Shown: positions 7,342 to 16,955, counted from the stretch's first letter. The stretch: 64,000 nt of DNA from Arthrobacter sp. (GCA_023264815.1 JAHFUZ010000005.1:1-64000), one strand, 5' to 3'. Notes: generated by a model not told the origin, from the sequence alone. A program made the numbers and translations.

Positions 7342-9591
7342 ATGAAACCGGAACCCGCGGGAACAGTCACGTCTGAGGGTGCCTCTGCGCCGGTCCGGGC
7401 CCGTTTCGGCTCGTCCGAGGTGCCGGCATCGCGCGCCACCCAGGACCGGATCGACATTCCGGAGTTTGCTCCCAACCTCGTGCCCGAAGGCGACATCCGG
7501 CCGGACCGGTTCCTGGACCGCGAACTGAGCTGGCTGGCGTTCAACTCCCGGGTCCTGGAACTGGCCGAAGATCCCGACCTTCACCTGCTTGAACGCGTCG
7601 CCTTCCTGTCCATCTTCGCGTCCAACCTCGATGAATTCTTCATGGTCCGCGTCGCCGGGCTGAAGCGGCGCATCGCCACCGGACTCGCCGTCCCCTCCCC
7701 CGCCGGGCTCAGCCCCGTGGAGGTGCTCGAGAAGATCGGGGACGAAGCGCACCGCCTCCAGCAGCGCCACGCCCAGGTCTATGCCGAGCAGATCCGGCCC
7801 GCCCTGGCCTACGAGCACATCCACCTGATGCGCTGGGACGAACTGGACGACGCCGCCAAGCAGCAGCTCAGCGCCATGTTCGCCGAGAAGGTTTTCCCCA
7901 TCCTGACGCCGCTGGCTGTGGACCCGGCGCATCCCTTCCCCTACATCTCGGGACTCTCGCTGAACCTTGCCGTGGTGGTTCGCAACCCCGTTAGCGACAA
8001 GGAACTCTTCGCCCGCCTGAAGGTGCCGGACCAGCTGCCCCGCCTGATTTCCATCGACGGTCCGCGTGCCGGCGCCATCGCCGGGCGGGTGGCGCGCTTC
8101 ATCGCACTGGAAGAAGTCATCGCCGTCCACCTCGACAAGCTCTTCGCGGGCATGGAAGTCCTGGAACACCACATCTTCCGCGTCACCCGCAACGAGGACC
8201 TGGAAGTTGAAGAGGACGACGCCGAAAACCTCCTGCAGGCGCTTGAGAAGGAACTGCTGCGCCGCCGTTTCGGGCCGCCCGTCCGCCTCGAGGTCAGCAA
8301 CGACATCAACCCGAACATCCGGGCACTGCTGATCCGCGAGCTCGGCGTCGAAGAATCCGAGGTGTATTCGCTGCCGGCCCCGCTGGACCTCCGGGGACTG
8401 TCCGTTATTGCAGGGATCGACCGCGCGGACCTTCATTACCCGAAGCACATGCCGCACACGTCCCGGTTCCTGAACGAGTCCGAGACGTCCAAGGCCGCAA
8501 ACGTCTTCTCCGCCATGCGCCGCCGGGACATCCTGCTCCACCACCCGTACGATTCCTTCTCCACCTCGGTGCAGGCCTTCCTGGAGCAGGCCGCCGCGGA
8601 CCCCAAGGTGCAGGCAATCAAGCAGACCCTGTACCGGACGTCCGGCGACTCCCCCATTGTTGACGCGCTGATCGACGCCGCCGAAGCCGGCAAACAGGTC
8701 CTGGCGCTGGTGGAGATCAAAGCCAGGTTCGATGAGCAGGCCAACATTTCCTGGGCCCGCAAGCTTGAACAGGCCGGCGTCCACGTGGTGTACGGCATCG
8801 TGGGGCTCAAGACCCACTGCAAGTTGTCACTGGTTGTGCGCCAGGAAGTGGACGGGCTCCGCCGCTACTGCCACATCGGCACCGGCAACTACCACCCCCG
8901 CACGGCACGGTACTACGAGGACCTTGGCCTGCTGACGGCCAACGACCAAGTGGGTGAGGACCTTTCCAAACTGTTCAACCAGCTCTCCGGCTACGCCCCG
9001 AAGTCCACGTTCAAACGCCTGCTGGTGGCGCCCCGCTCGGTCCGCTCCGGACTGATCGACCGGATCGAAACCGAGATCCGCAACGCCCGCGCCGGCCTGG
9101 CCGCACGGGTTCAGATCAAGGTCAACTCAATGGTGGATGAAGCCATCATCGATTCCCTCTACCGGGCATCCCAGGCCGGTGTGATGGTGGACGTCATTGT
9201 CCGCGGCATCTGCTCGCTGCGCCCCGGCGTTCCGGGCCTCAGCGAGAACATTACGGTGCGCTCTGTGCTGGGCCGGTTCCTGGAGCACTCCCGGGTGTTC
9301 GCGTTCGCCAACGGCGGGGACCAAGTGGTCTACATCGGTTCGGCGGACATGATGCACCGCAACCTGGACCGCCGCGTGGAGGCACTGGTCCAGCTGGCCA
9401 ATCCTGACGACATCACCTATGTCCTTGACCTGCTGCGCCGGTACATGGATCCGGAAACAGCCAGCTGGCACCTTGACAACGAGGGCCAATGGAACCGCCA
9501 CCACATTGCCGAGGACGGCAGGCCCCTTGAGGACATCCAGTCCTGGCTGCTGGCATCGCGCGACCGCCAGCGCAGCCTGAGCCGGCGGTAG
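7342..9591 (+). CDS. ppk: polyphosphate kinase 1
   Basis: 749 residues with the full PPK1 domain order: N-terminal helical domain with [12 protein letters not shown] (from about residue 53), head domain, and two phospholipase-D-like catalytic domains. The autophosphorylated histidine is H492 in L-K-T-H-C-K. The conserved [15 protein letters not shown] block follows. The enzyme reversibly polymerises ATP gamma-phosphate into polyphosphate. ATG follows GAGGAG by about 7 nt. The N-terminal 45 residues are a low-complexity extension seen in actinobacterial PPKs. It lies 8 bp ahead of the mutT1-like gene, a pairing also known in Mycobacterium. Confidence 0.95.
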   Translation: MKPEPAGTVTSEGASAPVRARFGSSEVPASRATQDRIDIPEFAPNLVPEGDIRPDRFLDRELSWLAFNSRVLELAEDPDLHLLERVAFLSIFASNLDEFFMVRVAGLKRRIATGLAVPSPAGLSPVEVLEKIGDEAHRLQQRHAQVYAEQIRPALAYEHIHLMRWDELDDAAKQQLSAMFAEKVFPILTPLAVDPAHPFPYISGLSLNLAVVVRNPVSDKELFARLKVPDQLPRLISIDGPRAGAIAGRVARFIALEEVIAVHLDKLFAGMEVLEHHIFRVTRNEDLEVEEDDAENLLQALEKELLRRRFGPPVRLEVSNDINPNIRALLIRELGVEESEVYSLPAPLDLRGLSVIAGIDRADLHYPKHMPHTSRFLNESETSKAANVFSAMRRRDILLHHPYDSFSTSVQAFLEQAAADPKVQAIKQTLYRTSGDSPIVDALIDAAEAGKQVLALVEIKARFDEQANISWARKLEQAGVHVVYGIVGLKTHCKLSLVVRQEVDGLRRYCHIGTGNYHPRTARYYEDLGLLTANDQVGEDLSKLFNQLSGYAPKSTFKRLLVAPRSVRSGLIDRIETEIRNARAGLAARVQIKVNSMVDEAIIDSLYRASQAGVMVDVIVRGICSLRPGVPGLSENITVRSVLGRFLEHSRVFAFANGGDQVVYIGSADMMHRNLDRRVEALVQLANPDDITYVLDLLRRYMDPETASWHLDNEGQWNRHHIAEDGRPLEDIQSWLLASRDRQRSLSRR

Positions 9592-9599
9592 GGCCGGCG

Positions 9600-10568
9600 T
9601 TGTCGAGCGATATCCTCGTAGCAGACCAGACAGACCATCCCGGCGAAGCGGTTGCCGTGGTGGCCGCCGGGACCATCCCTTGGAGGGTCAACTCGGAGGG
9701 CCTGGAGGTCCTCCTGATCCACCGGCCCCGGTATGACGACTGGTCCTGGCCCAAAGGCAAAATCGACGACGGCGAGACCCTCCCGGAGTGCGCCGCGCGT
9801 GAGGTGCAGGAGGAGATCGGGTTGTCCGCTCCCCTGGGCATCCCCCTGCCGTCCATCCACTACCACGTGCCTTCGGGTCTCAAGGTGGTCCATTACTGGG
9901 CCGTGAAAGTCAACGGGGCCAAGCTGGTTCCCGACGGCAAGGAGGTGGACCGCGTGGTGTGGTGCGCCCCCGATACCGCCGCCGGGCTGCTCTCCAACCC
10001 GACCGACGTCGCGCCCTTGGAGCACCTCCGGGCCGCCCACAAGAACGACCAGCTGGACACCTGGCCGCTCATCGTGGTCCGGCATGCCAAAGCCAAGCCG
10101 CGTTCGTCATGGACCAAGGCCGAGGGTGAGCGGCCCCTCGCGGCCACCGGCATCCGGCAGGCGCAGGCAGTGGGCCGGCTCCTGCAGGTCTGGCAGCCGC
10201 CGCGTGTGGTGACGAGTCCCTGGCGGCGCTGCGTATCCACGGTGGCGCCCTATCTGAGGGCGTCCGGCGCCAAGGTCAAACTGGTGGATGCCCTGACCGA
10301 ACACCGGCACGCCCGCACCCCCAAGAAGACAGCCGCCGTCGTGGAGTCCATCCTGGACAAACAGCAGCCGGTGGCCGTCTGCACCCACCGGCCGGCGCTG
10401 CCCACCGTGCTGGCGCAATTGGGAAAATACATGCCGGGCCGCCTGCGCGCCCTCCTGCCGGGCGCAGACCCGTACCTTTCCCCGGGGGAACTGGTGGTAT
10501 GCCACGTGGCGGTCAACCGCAAGCAGCGGATCGTGGCAGTAGAGCAGTTTAAGCCGTTTGATGACTGA
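9600..10568 (+). CDS. Nudix hydrolase fused to histidine phosphatase (MutT1-like)
   Basis: 322 residues. The N-terminal Nudix domain has a complete box at about residues 53-75 (G-K-I-D-D-G-E ... R-E-V-Q-E-E-I-G-L). The C-terminal half is a histidine-phosphatase domain with the catalytic R-H-A-K motif near residue 163 and a second histidine in C-T-H-R-P. This architecture is that of mycobacterial MutT1, which hydrolyses 8-oxo-(d)GTP and diadenosine polyphosphates; the phosphatase half takes phosphate from the product. The start is TTG at 9600, since no ATG or GTG is available before the domain. The 8-bp gap to ppk indicates one operon. Confidence 0.88.
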   Translation: MSSDILVADQTDHPGEAVAVVAAGTIPWRVNSEGLEVLLIHRPRYDDWSWPKGKIDDGETLPECAAREVQEEIGLSAPLGIPLPSIHYHVPSGLKVVHYWAVKVNGAKLVPDGKEVDRVVWCAPDTAAGLLSNPTDVAPLEHLRAAHKNDQLDTWPLIVVRHAKAKPRSSWTKAEGERPLAATGIRQAQAVGRLLQVWQPPRVVTSPWRRCVSTVAPYLRASGAKVKLVDALTEHRHARTPKKTAAVVESILDKQQPVAVCTHRPALPTVLAQLGKYMPGRLRALLPGADPYLSPGELVVCHVAVNRKQRIVAVEQFKPFDD

Positions 10569-10612
10569 CCATGCCGGCGGTGCTCCTTCCCCTTGGCCCT
10601 CCCGACGCCCGG

Positions 10613-10618
10613 TAGACT
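10613..10618 (+). promoter_or_regulatory. -10 box of leaderless thyA
   Basis: TAGACT lies 6 nt before the GTG start of thyA; no ribosome-binding site is visible. Confidence 0.6.
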
Positions 10619-10624
10619 TTAGCC

Positions 10625-11428
10625 GTGAGCATCCCGACGCCGTATGAAGACCTCCTCCGTGACGTCCTGGCCCATGGCACCCACAAATCCGACCGGACGG
10701 GCACCGGAACCACCAGCGTTTTTGGCCGCCAGATCCGCTTCGACCTGGGCCAAAGCTTCCCGCTGATCACCACCAAGCGCGTGCATTTCAAGTCCGTTGC
10801 CGTGGAACTCCTGTGGTTCCTTCGCGGCGAATCCAATGTGAAGTGGATGCAGGACCAGGGCGTCACCATCTGGAACGAGTGGGCCGACGCCGAAGGCGAA
10901 CTGGGTCCCGTCTACGGAGTCCAGTGGCGCAGCTGGCCCACCCCCGACGGCGGCCACATCGACCAGATCGCCGAACTGGTGGAGAACCTGAAGTCCAACC
11001 CGGATTCCCGCCGGCACATCGTCTCCGCCTGGAACGTCTCCGAGCTCAAGGACATGGCACTGCCGCCATGCCACGCGTTCTTCCAGTTCTACGTGGCGGA
11101 AGGAAAGCTGTCCTGCCAGCTCTACCAGCGCTCGGCGGACATGTTCCTGGGCGTTCCCTTCAACATTGCCTCCTACGCACTCCTCACGTGCATGGTTGCG
11201 CAGCAGGTTGGCCTGGAGCCTGGCGAGTTTGTCTGGACCGGCGGCGACGTCCACATCTACGAGAACCACATGGATCAGGTCCTCAAGCAGCTGGACCGTG
11301 AACCGTATGAGTACCCGCAGCTGAAGATCACCCGGAAGCCGGCCTCGATCTTCGACTACACCCTGGACGACTTCGACGTGGTGGGATACCGGCACCACCC
11401 CACGATTAAGGCTCCGATCGCCGTATGA
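10625..11428 (+). CDS. thyA: thymidylate synthase
   Basis: 267 residues, close to the length of E. coli ThyA (264). The catalytic cysteine is C149 in [10 protein letters not shown], followed by [13 protein letters not shown] and H-I-Y-x-N-H. The enzyme methylates dUMP with methylene-tetrahydrofolate to give dTMP and dihydrofolate. The start is GTG, apparently leaderless. The stop overlaps the ATG of the dihydrofolate reductase gene by 4 bp, so the enzyme that regenerates its cofactor is translationally coupled. Confidence 0.96.
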   Translation: MSIPTPYEDLLRDVLAHGTHKSDRTGTGTTSVFGRQIRFDLGQSFPLITTKRVHFKSVAVELLWFLRGESNVKWMQDQGVTIWNEWADAEGELGPVYGVQWRSWPTPDGGHIDQIAELVENLKSNPDSRRHIVSAWNVSELKDMALPPCHAFFQFYVAEGKLSCQLYQRSADMFLGVPFNIASYALLTCMVAQQVGLEPGEFVWTGGDVHIYENHMDQVLKQLDREPYEYPQLKITRKPASIFDYTLDDFDVVGYRHHPTIKAPIAV

Positions 11429-12009
11429 GCACCGAGAACACAGCAGACCCCCAGGCCTTCACTGAGGAGCTCGCCGGAACGGTCACCGGCGTCGGCCTGG
11501 TGTGGGCGCAGACTTCCGGCGGTGTGATCGGCAAGGACGGCGACATGCCGTGGGACCTGCCCGAGGACATGAAGCACTTCACCCGGCTCACTGTGGGGCA
11601 CCCGGTCATCATGGGCCGCAAAACGTGGCTTTCCTTCCCGGAGAAGTACCGTCCGCTGCCCAACCGGACCAACATCGTCATTACCCGCCAGAAAAACTGG
11701 GGCGATTCACCAGAGGCGGAGGGCGCCGTCGTGGTTCCCTCCCTGGATGACGCGCTCCTGGAGTCCCAGTTCGTCGACGGCGGCGAGACAGTGTGGATCC
11801 TGGGCGGCGGCGAAGTGTTCCGCCAGTCCACCGACCTCGCCAACGTCGCGGTGGTCACCACCATCGATGTGGAGGCCGACGGCGACACGTTCGCCCCGGA
11901 GCTCGACGAGACGTGGGAGGCGGCTGCCTCCGTCCCGGCGGACGGCTGGCTGACGGCGGCCAACGGGACGCGCTACAGGTTTACCAAATGGGTGAGGACG
12001 CAGGGCTGA
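11425..12009 (+). CDS. folA: dihydrofolate reductase
   Basis: 194 residues. Conserved parts are [11 protein letters not shown] near residue 32, P-E-D-M-K-H-F (acidic substrate-binding residue), V-I-M-G-R-K-T-W (NADPH site) and I-L-G-G-G-E-V-F near 130. It reduces dihydrofolate to tetrahydrofolate. An N-terminal extension of about 20 acidic residues precedes the fold. It is translationally coupled to thyA and followed after 1 bp by a small membrane protein gene. Confidence 0.94.
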   Translation: MSTENTADPQAFTEELAGTVTGVGLVWAQTSGGVIGKDGDMPWDLPEDMKHFTRLTVGHPVIMGRKTWLSFPEKYRPLPNRTNIVITRQKNWGDSPEAEGAVVVPSLDDALLESQFVDGGETVWILGGGEVFRQSTDLANVAVVTTIDVEADGDTFAPELDETWEAAASVPADGWLTAANGTRYRFTKWVRTQG

Positions 12010-12010
12010 G

Positions 12011-12229
12011 ATGTTGAAAAAACCGGAAACACTGTTTGTGCTGGGCTACATGCTCCTGCCGCTGCTCGCACTCCTGTCTGCGGTTGTGGGCCTGACCATG
12101 ATCCTGGGCGGCAACAAGATCGCCGGGGCCATCGTGCTGGTGGTGGTGACGCAGGTCTTCGCGTTCGGCGCCTTCTTCGCGTTGCGTGCCCGCAAGGCGG
12201 CCGTGCTGGAGGAGTCCAAGCGGGGCTAG
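12011..12229 (+). CDS. 72-residue two-helix membrane protein
   Basis: The protein has two hydrophobic segments (about residues 9-30 and 36-58) separated by a short G-G-N-K loop, and a basic tail (L-R-A-R-K-A-A-V-L-E-E-S-K-R-G). It starts 1 bp after the folA stop, so it is the last member of the thyA-folA unit. Likely in the cytoplasmic membrane. I do not recognise a functional family. Confidence 0.7.
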   Translation: MLKKPETLFVLGYMLLPLLALLSAVVGLTMILGGNKIAGAIVLVVVTQVFAFGAFFALRARKAAVLEESKRG

Positions 12230-12352
12230 CACGGTGTGCTGCACATGGGGAGGACACCCCATCGTGGCCGCTCCAGGTTGCTACTAGGCTGTGACAGCTG
12301 GGGTAAACCAAGCGGGAAAGACAGCTGGTCGAATATTGGGGGGCGATGCCGG

Positions 12353-13357
12353 GTGGCAGGAACTTTGTGGGGAGCGGACGTTGAAGGACTGCGGACGCTG
12401 GCCAAGCAGCTCGGCAAGACGGCGGACCTGCTGCTGCAGCAGTCCACACAGCTGAACAGCCAGATCAACAACAGCCCGGCCTGGAAAGGCCAGGACGCCG
12501 TTCATTTTCGTTCTGACTGGAACGGCAACCACCGGGCGCTTCTCCAGCAGGCAGCCTCCGCGCTCAAGCAGGAGTCGACGAAACTCCTGCAGAACGCTGA
12601 CCAGCAGGAGAACGCGAGTGCCATCAAGGGGGCCAGCGGGGCCAGCACTCCAGGCGGGGCCGGTTCCGGTACGGGTCATTCCGGCGGGAACACAGGCCCA
12701 TGGGGCCCCGAATGGCTATCCGACGGACATTCACCTTTCCGCAGCGGCTGGGATGCCTACAACGGTGTGCTGGGCCTCAAAAGCGTTCCTTTTGGTCTAA
12801 GGGACATCTCACAGTTTTCCGCCCGGCACGGCGACGAAATCAACGCCTTGGTCGGCGCCGGTCACGAGTTGGCTGCGTGGAAGCGACTCCTGGACAAGGA
12901 CCTGTGGGAAGCCTCGGCCCGTGCGGACGGCCTCCGCGGCGCGTTTTCAGGTACCTCTGACCTGCTGAGCGGTAAATTCGGCGATTTCGCTGACATGGCA
13001 CGTGGTACCGGGGCGGCGGACATGGGTCCCTGGGCAAAGTTCGGCCTGAACTCCGCGGGACATCTCCTCGGTGGAATAAGCGTTGGGTTGGACGGCCTCG
13101 ACACCGTCAATGCGATCCGCAGCGGTGATACCGGCGACGCCGTCAAGTCGGGCTTTAAGACGGCACTAGGGGTCGGCTCATTCTTTCCGCCACCCGTGGG
13201 TGTCACATGCATGGTAGTTGGCGGCGCCTGGGCGGCCGTCGAGCTGGTCCCAGGGGCCAAGGATACGATTGACGCCGCCTTCGATTGGGGTACTGACGTC
13301 GCCGGAGACGCCATTGACACTATTGGTGAGGGCGTCAAGTCCTTCTTTGGTTTCTAA
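12353..13357 (+). CDS. WXG100-type protein with hydrophobic C-terminal domain
   Basis: 334 residues starting GTG behind a TTGGGGGG ribosome-binding site. Residues 1-90 resemble a WXG100 helical hairpin with W44-K-G46 and a helical F-R-S-D-W stretch after it; WXG100 proteins are type VII (ESX) secretion substrates. A Gly/Ser-rich linker (about 88-118) follows. The C-terminal 200 residues have no recognisable enzymatic motif and contain two hydrophobic Gly-rich segments near residues 225-245 and 265-300, which could insert in membranes. The N-terminus and ribosome-binding site closely resemble those of the protein at 55827-57308. A role as secreted effector is inference; the open frame upstream of the GTG is not homologous to that protein and is rejected. 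Confidence 0.75.
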   Translation: MAGTLWGADVEGLRTLAKQLGKTADLLLQQSTQLNSQINNSPAWKGQDAVHFRSDWNGNHRALLQQAASALKQESTKLLQNADQQENASAIKGASGASTPGGAGSGTGHSGGNTGPWGPEWLSDGHSPFRSGWDAYNGVLGLKSVPFGLRDISQFSARHGDEINALVGAGHELAAWKRLLDKDLWEASARADGLRGAFSGTSDLLSGKFGDFADMARGTGAADMGPWAKFGLNSAGHLLGGISVGLDGLDTVNAIRSGDTGDAVKSGFKTALGVGSFFPPPVGVTCMVVGGAWAAVELVPGAKDTIDAAFDWGTDVAGDAIDTIGEGVKSFFGF

Positions 13358-13384
13358 CCGGAGCCAACTCATAGGATGAAAAAC

Positions 13385-14026
13385 ATGACTGAACCACAAA
13401 CGGTGGCAGACACGTCTGTCGGATTTGGCCGCGCCGAAATGGCCTACCTCGTTCAACTGCAGGAGACGGCGGGGTCCCTCGCCAGTGCCTCCTGGCTCCG
13501 TTTGGACGCCGAGTCCGGGAGCCAGGACCTGATCAGCGCGGGCCTCTCATCACTCATTGCCCGGGGCATGGCCACGGTGGAGGGAACCAACGTTGAGTTT
13601 GACCGCAGGGTGGACATTGTTGCCTACACGCTCGCGAACGCCACGCGCTGGACGCAAACGGATTTGCTCTTGAACGCCCAGTCTGGCGACTCGGTACTTC
13701 AGGCCGAAAGTGATCGCACAACCCTCCTCTTCCAGCCGAGGACAATGTTGAGTTGGTTTGTTCTCCCGCAGGACCCGAATGTGTCAGTTGAGGCCGCACA
13801 ATCCTTGATCGTGCGGGAACACCTGACCAAGAATCCGGACGGCGGTGTCAGAATTCGATCGGGGCTGAACCGCTCTCCCCGCCAGTTACTCATCCGCAAA
13901 TCGCCCCAAGGCTGGACATACGCCGTTGCGCAGGGTGATTTGGTTGGGGCTGAAGCACTGGCCCAATCACAGGAAGACCTTGCTGCCGCACTGGCCGGTT
14001 TCACGTCCGGAACCGGAGGAAATTGA
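13385..14026 (+). CDS. uncharacterised soluble protein of the WXG100 cassette
   Basis: 213 residues from ATG at 13385, preceded by AGGATG at 6 nt; an ATG three codons earlier is possible. The protein has no signal peptide or membrane helix and has mixed alpha/beta character, with alternating segments such as T-T-L-L-F-Q-P-R-T and Q-L-L-I-R-K-S-P-Q-G-W-T-Y. Size and position directly behind a WXG100-type gene would suit a dedicated chaperone (EspG-like) or immunity protein, but I see no diagnostic motif. Its TGA overlaps the ATG of the next gene, so the two are coupled. Confidence 0.65.
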   Translation: MTEPQTVADTSVGFGRAEMAYLVQLQETAGSLASASWLRLDAESGSQDLISAGLSSLIARGMATVEGTNVEFDRRVDIVAYTLANATRWTQTDLLLNAQSGDSVLQAESDRTTLLFQPRTMLSWFVLPQDPNVSVEAAQSLIVREHLTKNPDGGVRIRSGLNRSPRQLLIRKSPQGWTYAVAQGDLVGAEALAQSQEDLAAALAGFTSGTGGN

Positions 14027-14526
14027 TGGCAATTGATCCATCGGTGCAAAAACTGCTGGCCGAGCGCCCATACTTCTACGCAACCAGCATGGAACGAACC
14101 GTTTATGCCTACACCAAGGAGGAATGGGGCATCGGCGGGTCACAGCCGTCCGGAAACTACTCCGTCCACACGGGCACGGGCCTCCTCGTCGTAACGGTCC
14201 TCATGACCGTACCCGCCCTGGGTGCCCCGTTCATGTTGATCATTGGCCTGGTGAGCCTCAACATCATTTTCGCCCTCTTCGGGCTGGTGGCCACTGTGCT
14301 CTTCACCGGTGGATGGCTCCTGGGAATCAACAATCTGCGCCGCGAATGGCGGGCAGCCAAGCAGCGCAGGCTCAAGGGCCTGCCGAAGCCCCGGTTCGCG
14401 CTGACCGATGACCAGGCCCGCACATGGTTTGAAGCCAACCCTTCAGGCATCGCCGTCACGCGGGAAAACTTTCCCGACAGCACCCGTCCCTTCCCGGGCG
14501 ACGCCCGGGAAGGGGCGTGGCCGTGA
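14026..14526 (+). CDS. two-helix membrane protein of the WXG100 cassette
   Basis: 166 residues from ATG at 14026, behind a GGAGGA ribosome-binding site and overlapping the previous stop (TGATG). Residues 1-45 are soluble; two hydrophobic helices follow (about 46-72 and 76-100), then a basic loop (R-R-E-W-R-A-A-K-Q-R-R) and a soluble tail. The last 13 codons fall in a 27-bp perfect palindrome, so the C-terminus may have been shaped by a repeat. It could anchor or neutralise the cassette's WXG100 protein at the membrane; this is inference from gene order only. Confidence 0.7.
   Translation: MAIDPSVQKLLAERPYFYATSMERTVYAYTKEEWGIGGSQPSGNYSVHTGTGLLVVTVLMTVPALGAPFMLIIGLVSLNIIFALFGLVATVLFTGGWLLGINNLRREWRAAKQRRLKGLPKPRFALTDDQARTWFEANPSGIAVTRENFPDSTRPFPGDAREGAWP
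14488..14514. repeat. 27-bp perfect palindrome inside the end of a gene
   Basis: CCCTTCCCGGGCG and its exact complement are separated by one base. It lies inside the coding region 12 bp before the stop at 14526. No T-run follows. It may act as a late terminator or be a mobile short palindrome. Confidence 0.8.
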
Positions 14527-14559
14527 CGTAACCGACTGCGAAGTGCCGGTTCCGAAGTC

Positions 14560-14565
14560 TAAACT
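14560..14565 (+). promoter_or_regulatory. -10 box of leaderless asd
   Basis: TAAACT lies 6 nt before the asd ATG and no ribosome-binding site is visible. Confidence 0.6.
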
Positions 14566-14571
14566 GTACGA

Positions 14572-15714
14572 ATGACTACAGCAGCTACCCCCTCCGTCGG
14601 CCTGGTCGGATGGCGCGGCATGGTCGGCTCCGTCCTGATGCAGCGCATGCAGGACGAAGGCGACTTCGCCAACATCAACCCGGTGTTCTTCTCCACCTCC
14701 AACGCGGGAGGTGCCGCGCCGACTCTTGCCGGTACTGCCGCGGGTGCGGCCGGCAAGCTCGAGGACGCGTTCGACGTCGACGCGCTGGCCAAGCTGCCCA
14801 TTATTGTCACCGCCCAGGGCGGGGACTACACCAAACGCGTCCACACCGAGCTGCGCGGCCGCGGCTGGGACGGCCTCTGGATCGACGCCGCCTCCACCCT
14901 GCGCATGAACGATGACTCGATCATCGTGCTGGACCCCATCAACCGCGACGTCATTGACAAGGGCCTGGTCAACGGCACCAAGGACTTCATCGGCGGCAAC
15001 TGCACCGTGTCCTGCATGCTGATGGGACTCGGCGGACTGTTCAAGAACGGACTGGTTGAGTGGGGCACCTCCATGACCTACCAGGCGGCTTCAGGCGGCG
15101 GCGCCCGCCATATGCGCGAGCTGCTCAGCCAGTTCGGCACGCTCAACGCCGAGGTCAGCTCGGAACTGGACAACCCGGCGTCGGCCATCCTCGAGATCGA
15201 CCGCAAAGTCCTGGCCCACCAGCGCACCGACATCGACGCCACCCAGTTCGGCGTGCCGCTGGCCGGCTCCCTGATCCCCTGGATCGACGCGGACCTGGGC
15301 AACGGCCAGTCCAAGGAAGAGTGGAAGGCCGGGGTTGAGACCAACAAGATCCTGGGCACCTCGGACGAAAACCGGATCATCATGGACGGCCTGTGCATCC
15401 GTATCGGTGCCATGCGTTCCCATTCCCAGGCGCTGACGCTGAAGCTCCGCGAAGACCTGTCCGTGGCCGAGATCGAGAAGCTCCTCGCCGAGGACAACGA
15501 GTGGGCCAAGGTCATCCCCAACACCAAGGAAGCTTCCATGGCGGAGCTGACCCCGGTGGCAGCGTCCGGCACGCTGGACATCCCGGTGGGCCGCATCCGC
15601 AAGATGGAGATGGGGCCGCAGTACATCAGCGCGTTCACTGTTGGCGACCAGCTCCTGTGGGGCGCCGCCGAGCCGCTGCGCCGCATGCTCAACATCGCGA
15701 CGGGCAACCTCTAG
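14572..15714 (+). CDS. asd: aspartate-semialdehyde dehydrogenase
   Basis: 380 residues. The N-terminal NADP site is [14 protein letters not shown], and the catalytic cysteine is C144 in [11 protein letters not shown]. The length and this motif match the long Asd type known from E. coli rather than the shorter (about 340-residue) Gram-positive type. It converts aspartyl phosphate to aspartate semialdehyde, the branch point to lysine/diaminopimelate, threonine and methionine. It is monocistronic, with its own leaderless promoter and a long terminator structure. Confidence 0.94.
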   Translation: MTTAATPSVGLVGWRGMVGSVLMQRMQDEGDFANINPVFFSTSNAGGAAPTLAGTAAGAAGKLEDAFDVDALAKLPIIVTAQGGDYTKRVHTELRGRGWDGLWIDAASTLRMNDDSIIVLDPINRDVIDKGLVNGTKDFIGGNCTVSCMLMGLGGLFKNGLVEWGTSMTYQAASGGGARHMRELLSQFGTLNAEVSSELDNPASAILEIDRKVLAHQRTDIDATQFGVPLAGSLIPWIDADLGNGQSKEEWKAGVETNKILGTSDENRIIMDGLCIRIGAMRSHSQALTLKLREDLSVAEIEKLLAEDNEWAKVIPNTKEASMAELTPVAASGTLDIPVGRIRKMEMGPQYISAFTVGDQLLWGAAEPLRRMLNIATGNL

Positions 15715-15730
15715 GACCCGGCCTGCTTGA

Positions 15731-15800
15731 GAGCGGCCCTGGCCCCCACGAACGGTGCTGCCCAGCACCGCTCCTGCGGGCCGGGGCCGCTTTCGCGTTT
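15731..15800 (+). terminator. asd terminator with nested hairpin
   Basis: An outer stem (GCGGCCCTGGCCC against GGGCCGGGGCCGC) encloses a second hairpin GGTGCTG-CC-CAGCACC; TTTCGCGTTT follows. It overlaps the first copy of the direct repeat that flanks the AbiEi/DUF559 gene. Confidence 0.7.
15733..15782 (+). repeat. direct repeat, copy 1
   Basis: About 50 bp around AACGGTGCTGCCCAG, roughly 80% identical to 16883-16932, exactly 1150 bp away. The two copies bracket the AbiEi/DUF559 gene. Confidence 0.7.
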
Positions 15801-16776
15801 AAGAAGCGTGGGCCGTGCCGCGCAGAATTCGGGACCGGTCCATCGTGACAGCGAGACGACGGCGCACTTCGGCCGGATGGGCCAGGTGCTTCCATTCAAG
15901 TCGGAGGACCAGCCAGCCCTCTTCGATCAGCGCATTCTCACGGCGTCGTTCGGCGATCAGCACCTCGTCAGTCGGGTTGTAGTCTGTGTACTTCCGACTG
16001 CCATCAAATTCGATGACTACCCGCGACCCGCGATCCGCAAAGTCTGCCCGGAAGAGGCCGGCCAGCGTCGGAATCTCGACCTGCGGAATGAACATGTTCA
16101 GCCCAAAGGACCGAATGAGCAGCCTGGTCCGGGTCTCCCCCACTGACTCGGACCGGCCATCAAGGACATTCAAAAGGTCACGTGCCCGCCGGGTTCCGCG
16201 CTTGACCGGACTCCGGTCCAGGAGCTGGCGCATGCTGTCGATGCCCGCTCCCTTCCGCAGGGCATGGTCGCCGATCACGGCCGCCTGTTCCAACGGCAGG
16301 ATTCGTGCGCAGTCCAAGACGGTCCGTTCAATGCCGGTGGTCAGGATTTCGCTGCCATCTGCGCTCCACAGCGTTGTACGGTCTGCGCGGGGCAGGTCCA
16401 TCCGGTGCGTCCGCACATCGGGGCCGGCACTCCGGCTTGAATTGGCGTACCCGGTGCTGACATGAACCAGCGCGCCCACATTCCAGACATGGCACTGGTG
16501 CAGCCTGGCAGCACTGACGTGGCTGTAGCGGGCCGTTCCGCCCGTTGACAGGAAGTGCGCCCGGATCATCAGGGCGTCCCGCGTCCACGGCTCGGCGGCT
16601 TTCCAGTCAGTGCCCCGGACATAGGCGCCGCGCCGAAGCCGGATCAGTACGCCGCAGCGGACGGCCGCCGTCAGCACACGTTCATCCAGTCCGGACACGC
16701 ACAGCTGCCGCGTCGAGGCCACGGGGGACGCGGGCCATCTCGCGTCGAGGATCACTCTGAGTTTGTCGGCGTTCAT
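15799..16776 (-). CDS. AbiEi-like / DUF559 domain protein
   Basis: 325 residues from ATG at 16774-16776. The N-terminal part (about 20-65) has a winged-helix look with L-I-R-L-R-R-G-A-Y-V, typical of the AbiEi-type antitoxin domain. The C-terminal part (about 225-310) resembles DUF559, a restriction-endonuclease-like fold, with A-D-F-A-D-R-x-S-R-V-V-I-E-F-D-G and a late L-I-E-E-G-W-L-V-L-R. Family members occur singly in many actinobacteria and their function is unsettled; no AbiEii toxin partner is adjacent. The open frame runs upstream through the 17-bp tandem repeats, but that part is low-complexity and excluded. Flanking direct repeats suggest mobility. Confidence 0.75.
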   Translation of the reverse strand: MNADKLRVILDARWPASPVASTRQLCVSGLDERVLTAAVRCGVLIRLRRGAYVRGTDWKAAEPWTRDALMIRAHFLSTGGTARYSHVSAARLHQCHVWNVGALVHVSTGYANSSRSAGPDVRTHRMDLPRADRTTLWSADGSEILTTGIERTVLDCARILPLEQAAVIGDHALRKGAGIDSMRQLLDRSPVKRGTRRARDLLNVLDGRSESVGETRTRLLIRSFGLNMFIPQVEIPTLAGLFRADFADRGSRVVIEFDGSRKYTDYNPTDEVLIAERRRENALIEEGWLVLRLEWKHLAHPAEVRRRLAVTMDRSRILRGTAHAS

Positions 16777-16882
16777 GATCCAAGGCTCCCCGTCGAACCC
16801 ACAGCACGGGTAGAGCCGTGGCCCGCTATGTGGACAAAGCACGGGGATGTCTCCTCGTGCCACTGACCCGTGGCCGGCTTCC

Positions 16883-16932
16883 GCGGCCCTGACCCGCCAG
16901 AACGGTGCTGCCCAGACCCGCTCAAGCGGGCC
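16883..16932 (+). repeat. direct repeat, copy 2
   Basis: Matches 15733-15782, sharing AACGGTGCTGCCCAG and ACCGCTC..GCGGGCC, but its inner hairpin is broken (CAGACC instead of CAGCACC). Confidence 0.7.
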
Positions 16933-16955
16933 AAGAACGCTCAAGCGGGCCAGGC

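Noticed and set aside
12236..12352. N-terminal extension of the WXG100-type protein of cassette A
   Set aside because: The related gene at 55827 starts at the MAG codon directly behind TTGGGGGG, and the same arrangement is found here with GTG at 12353.
15799..16776. Complete AbiE toxin-antitoxin system
   Set aside because: No AbiEii nucleotidyltransferase gene lies next to it; neighbours are asd and an AlkZ-like gene.
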